Shown piece after piece: positions 26,501-38,500 of a stretch of 64,000 nucleotides of DNA (position 1 is the stretch's first letter; the number at the start of each line of letters is the position of its first letter). The notes under the pieces were generated by a model. It saw nothing but the letters and a program-made list of their open reading frames with translations, ran no database searches and was not told the origin of the DNA. The position numbers and the translations under genes were made by a program. Source of the DNA: Strongylocentrotus droebachiensis (taxonomy: Eukaryota > Echinodermata > Echinoidea > Camarodonta > Strongylocentrotidae); NCBI GenBank assembly GCA_035222895.1, contig JAVYIG010006543.1:1-64000 (forward strand), written 5' to 3'.

Positions 26501-29500
26501 GGAAAACCTTGGAGATCTTTATTGACTTACGGTCTCAAGCCATGATTGTAATACACGCTTGTCTATTTTATGTCCATCTGATAGGAGCATTCGATTCTAT
26601 TTGCCTATTTGACCACCACTTCCTACATTTTTGCCATACATTGTCACGCATTAACTTACAGCCATCTTGAATGGACCTCGCCCTCTGGGACTTGAGAGTT
26701 ATTTCATCCCAGATTCAAGTCTGACAGCTTCCAGTGAGTATAGTGCTAATCATGGTGCAAAGAGAGGTCGTCTTAACCTGGTCCGAGACGGGAACCTGAA
26801 GGGAGGCTGGATTGCACGAAGAAATGATGCCAACCAGTGGATCCAGGTAAACAAATAATTTCTTAAGGACAATTCGGACACGAAACATTAGGCAACCCTT
26901 ATTTCTATGGCATGGGTTCATACCCCACTGCTGCCTCCGTATCAGTAATGTAAGGGTCAACAGTCAAATTTTAGGCCACAGTTTGATTTGTATCCATACA
27001 CTGCCACAAAGTATGTAGTATGAGTCACTCGTCATTTCTATGCATGGCATGAATTTATATTCCACCGCTACCACCATGTCAGTAACGAAAGAGTCAACAG
27101 TCAGTTATTTGGCATATGGGTTCATATTCTACCGCCGACACCAGGTCAACAATGAAAGAGTCAATAGTCATTTCTATGCCACTATTCACTTACACTGTTA
27201 AAATTGTTTTTATTGGCCACTTTTTGAGGTGACATATGGGTTCGTAGATTTTCTCTTGTCAATTATTATTCACATCCAAGTCAACAATTGCTTTCATTTG
27301 TAAGGGCTTTAATCTAATTGTTCGATATTACTCAGAAATGAGATCGACAATTAAAGCATCAATGTGGAGAACTTCTAATTTAAATATTGCCCTTGGAGGG
27401 GCAGAGCTGCATGAAAACAAGGTAATGTCATTGATATGTGCAAAGAAAGGAACCGTTATAAGTATTTGTATTTAATCATATAGATTTGACACATATTTGA
27501 ACATGCTCATTGGTTCAAAGTTTTGTCATGGAGATAGAAAAAAATAGATGATCCAAGAGGACGAACATCAAGAAAGCTTCCTCCGTTTTTTTTCTTTCTA
27601 CAAGGTGGATCTTTTGGACTTTTACAGTATCACTTCAGTTGCGACTCAAGGGCGACAAGATTCCGATCAGTGGGTAAAAAGCTACAAGGTTGCTTGTAGT
27701 ACTGATGGCACGACCTTTCACACCGTACAGGACATCTCTACAAACCCTGCATATGACAAGGTAAGTTTGTTCTCTGATTATTCATTTTTTTAATATTACA
27801 TTGACTCTATTCTTGTAGGAATTTGAATGCATTTAATATCTTTTTGATAACAATTACAATATTTTTATGTTACGATACTTTCTTTTAAAGAAAAAGGCAA
27901 TCGTTACCTCTGGAACACATATACAGTTTAGGTGAAGTATATACTATTCTGCTTAGTAACACAAGGTATAAAAGGAAAAAACTATTAGGTAGGATTGTCA
28001 GAGCAAGTAATGCACTTCAAGCAAAAAATCCTCAATCCATATCATGTGTCTTCCTATTTTATTACTAGGTCTCGAAAACTAGAAATTGATGTCATCAGAG
28101 TACAACTTCAAATAGAATCGAATGGACAGGCACCGGACATGCACAAATATGTATTATTCAGCATGCTTGTCAATTCGATTCTCTTTAGTTTAAAATTGAC
28201 CGCAGAATCATTTGAGTCATAATTCATTCAAAAGTGGATTCATTTTCCTTTTTCATTGAAGGTCTTCACCGGTAATGTTGACCGCAACACCATCGTGACC
28301 AACATTCTGCCCGTATCCCAGATTTGCCGCTATGTCCGCTTGATGCCTGTCAAGTGGTTCGGCTACATCAGTCTTCGTATGGAAATCTACGGTGAAGGCC
28401 CTGTCATAGGTCAGTTTTAAAACTTGTGATACTCCAACATGTTTTGCTCCATATTCAATTTCTCCTGCGACAATTACTCTGGGCCTTTTTTCACCAATAA
28501 TAGAGGCATAGTGCTACGGTTATCATTAGGTGATACGTACGTAGTTATATTTATCAACTATATCGTCAAGATTTGTCTTTATTAGGTGATACTTAAGTAG
28601 TTATACGTATCACCTTTTGATTTCGTGAAGATTTTTCTTCATTATTGTTCATTCTTCCTCGAATTTGTTCGCAGGATATCTCAAGAATGGATAAAGCCAT
28701 TGTCATGAAACTTATAACGATGATAGATCCTAGTCTAACTAAGAACTGTGTGAATTTTCATTGTCAACTCAAAGTTATCTTGACGTCATTCAGGCGCCAT
28801 TTAAAAAAAAAAAAACTCGTGATCATATCTTCACAATTGAAAGTGATTTCTCATTTATATTTATTATGATTAAGGTCAATACCTGGTCAATTACGGGTCA
28901 ATAAACGCGAACGTATGCGTAAGTCCGCCCAGCCTCGTCCGCGCGTCAACGCGCGTTCAAAATTTAAAATTGCTCCAAATCGTCTCAAATTCGTTTTACA
29001 TACATTACAGGTCATAAACAGTTCATTATAGCTCTTTGGCATGCTTGGGGACCGCAATTTATTTTTCATATTTGAATAGAATATGAGTCGGAGAAATGAT
29101 TTCATATCTAATTTGGCCATTAAGTACATCGTGACGACATCATAATGGCCTTGGAACTCAAAATACGACTTTGTATATTATGACGTCAGCATATTTATAG
29201 AAAATTGAGTGTAAATCTGTAAATATTGATCATTTTTCTCCAAATTGTTGATATGTTGTAACTGAAACAATTGTCAACATGGAATATGGTATTTATTTGT
29301 CATTTAAACAATGGCGTCATGGTCCACTCTTTCGATAAAAGGAGGTATGTCAATTTTCCCAATGTTGCGTGTATTCTCTAGGGGAGGTGACTTTTTCTGC
29401 AATATTCATTGTACTTTCCAGTCTTGTTTGAGCAATATCTCGATATTTCGCTCGTTTTTATGTAAGCTTCGGATATGTTCTAGCTAATACAATTCTCTAC

Positions 29501-32500
29501 ACGAAAGGTGCCATTTATTTGTTAATCAGATGTCGGGATCATGGTGATATTTTAACTACACAATGTAATTTAAGAATCTCAATTTCCGTTTACGTGTAAT
29601 GTCTGAGTGGATTTTGTTTGGTATACTGGTCAAAGCACTTGCTCCCATTTCGGCGACCCAGATTCGATTCGCGATGGGTTAAACCTTTTTTTTATTTTAT
29701 TGAAATCATAAAAACACGTTCTTTATTATGTATATTAGAATACGTATTACCTAATTTGACAAGTGACAAATTTAAGTATAGTAATGCTTTGTTTTAGGAT
29801 ATGATAACGACTGGTAAGATTCATCCTGATTAAAGCGATTCAACTTTTGGTGCTGAGGTGTCTCATGCCATTTCTGCGTCCAATTTCATGCCATTTCTGC
29901 GTCCATTTTCACCTTCATTTCACGCCCAAAAGAAAGAAATTTGTTTTAGTGACATTTTCTTTTCTGGCAGTGGCACGCTACGTTTTGTGAGATGATGATA
30001 TTTGTCCAAAAAAAAAAAATTTCTTTCTAAGGCCACGTTTTTTGAAAAAAGATGCTAACATTAAAAGAGATATTTGATTCATTTACTTCAATTGAATTAT
30101 GTTTTAATAGTTTTTCAAATGAAGGAATTTATTCCTGAACTGTCATTATTTGTATTTAGAATGCAATTTTGGTCATCCCTTTCATCCCATTTATTGTCTT
30201 TGGAACTCAATTTGCACAGATATCAACGATTGTTCTCCTGATCCTTGTGAGAATGGAGGAACTTGCAGTGATGGAGTGAACACCTTTACTTGTGCCTGCG
30301 ATCCTGGCTATACTGGGCCTACGTGCGGAACAGGTAAGATATAGAGTCAAAGCAGATTCCATACCTACACTTTTTTATAAAGTAATTGCTCCTTGTTCAT
30401 CAAGACATTATAGATAAAGAGCAAACAGGGAATAGAAAGAAAGAAACATGCAGTCATTGGTGAGGAAAACCTTGGAGATCTTTATTGACTTACGGTCTCA
30501 AGCCATGATTGTAATACACGCTTGTCTATTTTATGTCCATCTGATAGGAGCATTCGATTCTATTTGCCTATTTGACCACCACTTCCTACATTTTTGCCAT
30601 ACATTGTCACGCATTAACTTACAGCCATCTTGAATGGACCTCGCCCTCTGGGACTTGAGAGTTATTTCATCCCAGATTCAAGTCTGACAGCTTCCAGTGA
30701 GTATAGTGCTAATCATGGTGCAAAGAGAGGTCGTCTTAACCTGGTCCGAGACGGGAACCTGAAGGGAGGCTGGATTGCACGAAGAAATGATGCCAACCAG
30801 TGGATCCAGGTAAACAAATAATTTCTTAAGGACAATTCGGACACGAAACATTAGGCAACCCTTATTTCTATGGCATGGGTTCATACCCCACTGCTGCCTC
30901 CGTATCAGTAATGTAAGGGTCAACAGTCAAATTTTAGGCCACAGTTTGATTTGTATCCATACACTGCCACAAAGTATGTAGTATGAGTCACTCGTCATTT
31001 CTATGCATGGCATGAATTTATATTCCACCGCTACCACCATGTCAGTAACGAAAGAGTCAACAGTCAGTTATTTGGCATATGGGTTCATATTCTACCGCCG
31101 ACACCAGGTCAACAATGAAAGAGTCAATAGTCATTTCTATGCCACTATTCACTTACACTGTTAAAATTGTTTTTATTGGCCACTTTTTGAGGTGACATAT
31201 GGGTTCGTAGATTTTCTCTTGTCAATTATTATTCACATCCAAGTCAACAATTGCTTTCATTTGTAAGGGCTTTAATCTAATTGTTCGATATTACTCAGAA
31301 ATGAGATCGACAATTAAAGCATCAATGTGGAGAACTTCTAATTTAAATATTGCCCTTGGAGGGGCAGAGCTGCATGAAAACAAGGTAATGTCATTGATAT
31401 GTGCAAAGAAAGGAACCGTTATAAGTATTTGTATTTAATCATATAGATTTGACACATATTTGAACATGCTCATTGGTTCAAAGTTTTGTCATGGAGATAG
31501 AAAAAAATAGATGATCCAAGAGGACGAACATCAAGAAAGCTTCCTCCGTTTTTTTTCTTTCTACAAGGTGGATCTTTTGGACTTTTACAGTATCACTTCA
31601 GTTGCGACTCAAGGGCGACAAGATTCCGATCAGTGGGTAAAAAGCTACAAGGTTGCTTGTAGTACTGATGGCACGACCTTTCACACCGTACAGGACATCT
31701 CTACAAACCCTGCATATGACAAGGTAAGTTTGTTCTCTGATTATTCATTTTTTTAATATTACATTGACTCTATTCTTGTAGGAATTTGAATGCATTTAAT
31801 ATCTTTTTGATAACAATTACAATATTTTTATGTTACGATACTTTCTTTTAAAGAAAAAGGCAATCGTTACCTCTGGAACACATATACAGTTTAGGTGAAG
31901 TATATACTATTCTGCTTAGTAACACAAGGTATAAAAGGAAAAAACTATTAGGTAGGATTGTCAGAGCAAGTAATGCACTTCAAGCAAAAAATCCTCAATC
32001 CATATCATGTGTCTTCCTATTTTATTACTAGGTCTCGAAAACTAGAAATTGATGTCATCAGAGTACAACTTCAAATAGAATCGAATGGACAGGCACCGGA
32101 CATGCACAAATATGTATTATTCAGCATGCTTGTCAATTCGATTCTCTTTAGTTTAAAATTGACCGCAGAATCATTTGAGTCATAATTCATTCAAAAGTGG
32201 ATTCATTTTCCTTTTTCATTGAAGGTCTTCACCGGTAATGTTGACCGCAACACCATCGTGACCAACATTCTGCCCGTATCCCAGATTTGCCGCTATGTCC
32301 GCTTGATGCCTGTCAAGTGGTTCGGCTACATCAGTCTTCGTATGGAAATCTACGGTGAAGGCCCTGTCATAGGTCAGTTTTAAAACTTGTGATACTCCAA
32401 CATGTTTTGCTCCATATTCAATTTCTCCTGCGACAATTACTCTGGGCCTTTTTTCACCAATAATAGAGGCATAGTGCTACGGTTATCATTAGGTGATACG

Positions 32501-35500
32501 TACGTAGTTATATTTATCAACTATATCGTCAAGATTTGTCTTTATTAGGTGATACTTAAGTAGTTATACGTATCACCTTTTGATTTCGTGAAGATTTTTC
32601 TTCATTATTGTTCATTCTTCCTCGAATTTGTTCGCAGGATATCTCAAGAATGGATAAAGCCATTGTCATGAAACTTATAACGATGATAGATCCTAGTCTA
32701 ACTAAGAACTGTGTGAATTTTCATTGTCAACTCAAAGTTATCTTGACGTCATTCAGGCGCCATTTAAAAAAAAAAAAACTCGTGATCATATCTTCACAAT
32801 TGAAAGTGATTTCTCATTTATATTTATTATGATTAAGGTCAATACCTGGTCAATTACGGGTCAATAAACGCGAACGTATGCGTAAGTCCGCCCAGCCTCG
32901 TCCGCGCGTCAACGCGCGTTCAAAATTTAAAATTGCTCCAAATCGTCTCAAATTCGTTTTACATACATTACAGGTCATAAACAGTTCATTATAGCTCTTT
33001 GGCATGCTTGGGGACCGCAATTTATTTTTCATATTTGAATAGAATATGAGTCGGAGAAATGATTTCATATCTAATTTGGCCATTAAGTACATCGTGACGA
33101 CATCATAATGGCCTTGGAACTCAAAATACGACTTTGTATATTATGACGTCAGCATATTTATAGAAAATTGAGTGTAAATCTGTAAATATTGATCATTTTT
33201 CTCCAAATTGTTGATATGTTGTAACTGAAACAATTGTCAACATGGAATATGGTATTTATTTGTCATTTAAACAATGGCGTCATGGTCCACTCTTTCGATA
33301 AAAGGAGGTATGTCAATTTTCCCAATGTTGCGTGTATTCTCTAGGGGAGGTGACTTTTTCTGCAATATTCATTGTACTTTCCAGTCTTGTTTGAGCAATA
33401 TCTCGATATTTCGCTCGTTTTTATGTAAGCTTCGGATATGTTCTAGCTAATACAATTCTCTACACGAAAGGTGCCATTTATTTGTTAATCAGATGTCGGG
33501 ATCATGGTGATATTTTAACTACACAATGTAATTTAAGAATCTCAATTTCCGTTTACGTGTAATGTCTGAGTGGATTTTGTTTGGTATACTAGTCAAAGCA
33601 CTTGCTCCCATTTCGGCGACCCAGATTCGATTCGCGATGGGTTAAACATTTTTGTTTGTTTTATTGAAATCATGAAAACACGTTCTTTATTATGTATATT
33701 AGAATACGTATTACCTAATTTGACAAGTGACAAAGTCCAGTATAGTAATGCTTTGTTTTAGGGTATGATAACGACTGGTATGATCCATCATGATTAAAGC
33801 GATTCAACTTTTGGTGCTGAGGTGTCTCATGCCATTTCTGCGTCCAATTTCATGCCATTTCTGCGTCCATTTTCACCTTCATTTCACGCCCAAATAAAAG
33901 AAATTTGTTTTAGTGACATTTTCTTTTCTGGCAGTGGCACGCTACGTTTTGTGAGATGATGATATTTGTCAAAAAAATATATTTTCTTTCTAAGGCCACG
34001 TTTTTTGAAAAAAGATGCTAACATTAAAAGAGATATTTGATTCATTTACTTCAATTGAATTATGTTTTAATAGTTTTTCAAATGAAGGAATTTATTCCTG
34101 AACTGTCATTATTTGTATTAAGAATGCCATTTTTGTCATCCCTTTCATCCCATTTATTGTCTTTGGAACTCATTTTGCACAGATATCAACGATTGTTCTC
34201 CTGATCCTTGTGAAAATGGAGGAACTTGCAGTGATGGAGTGAACGCCTTTACTTGTGCCTGCGATCCTGGCTATACTGGGCCTACGTGCGGAACAGGTAA
34301 GATATAGAGTCAAAGCAGATTCCATACCTACACTTTTTTATAAAGCAATTGCTCCTTGTTCATTAAGACATTATGGATAAAGAGCAAAAAGGGAATAGAA
34401 AGGAAGAAACATGCAGTCATTGGAGAGGAAAACCTTGGAGATTTTTATTGACTGACGGTCTCATGCCCAGATTGTAACTACACACTTGTCTATTGTTTGT
34501 CCATCTGATAGGAGCATTCGATTCTATTTGCCTATTTGACCACCACTTCCTACATTTTTGCCATACATTGTCACGCATTAACTTACAGCCATCTTGAATG
34601 GACCTGGCCCTCTGGGACTTGAGAGTTATTTCATCCCAGATTCAAGTCTGACAGCTTCCAGTGAGTTTAGTGCTGACCATGGTGCAAAGAGAGGTCGTCT
34701 TAACCTGGCCCGAGACGGGAACCTGAAGGGAGCCTGGACTGCACGAGCAAACGATGCCAACCAGTGGATCCAGGTAAAAAAAAAAATTATTAAGGACAAT
34801 TCAGACACGAAACATTAGGCAACCCTTATTTCTATGCATGGCAAGAATTTATATTCCACCACAACTATCATGTCAGTAACGAAAGAGTCACTAGTCATTT
34901 CTATGGCACTATTTACTTCAACTATTAAAATTGTGTTTATCGTCACTTTTTGAGGTGGCATATGAGTTTGTAGATTTTCTCTCCACTATGTAGGTAAAGC
35001 TACTATAAGATTGCCATAGTTACATAATTATTCACGTCCAAGTCAATACTTACTTACATTTGTAATGGCTTTAATATAATTGTTCGATATTACTCAGAAA
35101 TGAGATCGACAATTAAAGCAACAATGTGGAGAACTTCCTTTTTAAATATTGCCCTTGGAGTGGCAGAGCTGCATGAAAACAAGGCAATGTCATTGATATG
35201 TGCAAAGAAAGGAACCGTTATTAGTATTTGTATTTAATCATATAGATTTGACACATTTTGGAACATGCTCATTGGTTCAAAGTTTTGTCATGGAGATAGA
35301 AAAAAATAGATGATCCAAGAGGATGAACATCAAGAAAGCTTCCTCCGATTTTTTTTCTTTCTAAAAGGTGGATCTTTTGGACCTTTACCGTATCACTTCA
35401 GTTGCGACTCAAGGGCGAGAAGAATACAGCCAGTGGGTATCAAGCTACAAGGTTGCTTGTAGTACTGATGGCACGACCTTTCACACCGTACAGAACATCT

Positions 35501-38500
35501 CTACAAACCCTGCATATGACAAGGTAAGTTTGTTCTCTGATTATTCATTTTTAAAATATTACATTGAATCTATTCTTGTAGGAATTTGGAAGCATTTGAA
35601 ATATTTTTATGTTACGATACTTTCTTTTAAAGAAAAAGGCAATCGTTACCTCATGAACACATATACGTTTTAGGTGTAGTATATACTATTCTGCTTACAC
35701 AAAGTATAAGAGGAAACAACTATTAGGTAGGATTGTCAGAGCAAGTAATGCACTTCAAGCACAAAATCTTAAATCCATATTATGTGTTTTCCTATTTTAT
35801 TACTAGGTGTCGAAAACTAGAAATTGATGTCATCAGAATAAAACTTCAAATAGAAACAAATGTGACAGGCACTGGACATGCAAAAATATGTATTATTCAT
35901 CATGCTTGTCAATTCGATTCTCTTTAGTTCGATTGCAACTGACCGCAGAATCATTTGAGTCATAATTCATTCAAAAGTGGATTCATTTTCCTTTTTCATT
36001 GAAGGTCTTCACCGGTAATGTTGACCGCAACACCATCGTGACCAACACTCTGCCTGTACCCAAGATTTGCCGCTATGTCCGCTTGATGCCTGTCGGTTGG
36101 TTCACGTACATCAGTCTTCGTATGGAAATCTACGGTGAAGGCCCTATCACAGGTAAGTTTTAAAACTAGTGATACTCCAACATGTTTTGCTCCATATTCA
36201 ATTTCTCCTGCGACAATTACTCTGGGCCTTTTTTCACCAACAATAGAGGCATAGTGCTACGGTTATCATTATGTGATACGTACGTAGTTATACGTATCAA
36301 CTACAGATTTCATCAAGATTTGTCTTTATTAGGTGATACTTCCTGGAATTTGTTCGCAGGATATCTCAAGAATGGATAAAGCCATTGTCATAAAACATGA
36401 TGATAGATCCTAGTATAACTTAGAACTGTGTGACTTTTCAGTGATCCAAATCATTTTGACGTCATCCAAGCGCCATTTTGTACAAATCAACCCATGATTA
36501 TATCTTCATAACGGAAAGTCATTTCTCATTTATTTTTATCATGATTAAGGTCAATTACAGGTCAATAAACGCGCGCGTACGCATACGTCCGCTATCGTCC
36601 GCGCGTTAACGCGCGTGCAAAATTTAAAATTGCTCCAAATCGTCTCAAATTCATTTTACATATGTTACAGGCCATTTTGAGTATTTGAAAAAAAAAGTAA
36701 TGCGCTAACGCAAATTGCCATTCTTCTTTCTACATGATATTTTCGATAGTTTTCCGAACATTTTGATACCAAGTTTATATCTTTATGACTATTCATAACG
36801 GAATAAGCGTCCATTCAAGATAAATGTCCGTGCACGCGAGCTCTTGTAATACATAGCATAATATGTGCAAAAACATACAAGTCCATTATAGCTCTTTGGT
36901 ATGCTTGGGGACCGCAATTCATTTTTCATATTTGAATAGAATATGATTCGGAGAAATGATTTCATGTGTCATGTGGCCATTAAGTACATCGTGACGTCAT
37001 CATAAATGTGTCGAACTCAAAATACAAATTTGCATATTATGACGTCACCATAATTATGGAAAATTTGGTACAGTGGTCAAAGCACTTGCCTCCCATTCCA
37101 GCGATCCAGATTCGATTCCGATGGGTTAAAACATTTGTTGTGTTAAATTAAATTCGTGAAAATGCGTTCTTCATTATGTACATTAGAATACGTATTATCT
37201 AATTTGTAAAGTGAAAAATTCAAGTACAGTAATGATTTGTTATAGGGTATGATAAAGACTGGTATGATTCATCCTGATTATAGTGATTCAACTTTTGGTG
37301 CTGAGGTGTCTCATGCCATTTCTGCGTCCAATTTCATGCCATTTCTGCGTCCATTTTCACATTCATTTCACGCCCGAATAAAAGAAATTCGTTTTAGTTT
37401 CATTTTCTTGTCTGGCAGGGGCATATTACGTTTTGTGAGATGATGAGTTGTTTCTTGTTTGGCAGTCAACAGGAGTGAAAGTACAAACAAAAGATGCGAG
37501 GGTGTTTCAACTTTTGGTGCAGTAATGAAATAAACTACACTCTTCTTGAATTCGAGAAGACATATGAAAAATGGTAGTGCATGGTACTTTCAAGAGCAAA
37601 TTTGATATAGTGATTACCACAACGATCTCTGATAATTATGATTTGTTTTAGGATATGATTAGATTGGCGTAATTCATTCTGATTATAGCGATTACACTTT
37701 TGGTGCTGAGGTGTCCTGTAGATCAGACTATCCCATGCCATTTCCGCGTACATTTTCACATTCATTTTTACGCCCAAATGAAAGAAATTTGTTTTAGTGA
37801 CATTTTTTTAACTGGCATGGACACACTACGTTTTGTGGGACGATGAGATTTTTTCATCAATATGTTTTCTTTCTATTAAAGGCCACGTTTTTGAAAAAAA
37901 GATGCTAACATTCAAAGAGATATTTAGTTTATTTTCTTCATTTGAATTATGTATTACTAGATTTTCAAATGAAGACATTTATCTATGAATTGTCTTTATT
38001 TGTATTAAGAATGCAAGTCTTGTATTCATTTTACCTGTTCACCGCCAAATGAAGATAAATATGTCAAAAGAGACATTACTTTCTCATCCCTTTTATCCCA
38101 TTTATTGTCTTTGTCGGAACTCAATTTGCACAGATTGTTCTCCCGATCCTTGTGAGAATGGAGGAATTTGCAGTGATGGAGTGAACACCTTTACTTGTGC
38201 ATGCGATCCTGGCTATACTGGGCCTACGTGTGGAACAGGTAAGCTATAGAGTCAAAGCAGATTACATAACTACACTTTTTATTTCAAACAATTGCTCCTT
38301 GTTCATCAAAACATCAAAGATATAGAGCAAACAATGAAAAAGAAAGGAAGAAACATGCAGTCATTGGTGAGGAAAACCTTGGAGGTTTTTCTTGATTGAC
38401 AGTCAACAGGAGTGAAAGTACAGACAAAAGATGCGAGGGTGTTTCACCTTTTGGTGTAGTAATGATATAAACTACACTCATCTAGATTTCGAATAGACAC

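Larger units (their letters stand above)
21728..33589 (+). repeat. Three near-identical 3,963-bp tandem units (modules 3-5)
   Basis: Units of about 21728-25690, 25691-29653 and 29654-33589, each holding EGF n, the junction, F5/8C exons A, C, D, fossil exon B and the D-EGF intron repeat. By eye I found differences only near 22093, 23535 and 23650 between the first unit and the others, and none between the second and third. Divergence starts abruptly after about 33589. Confidence 0.9.
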
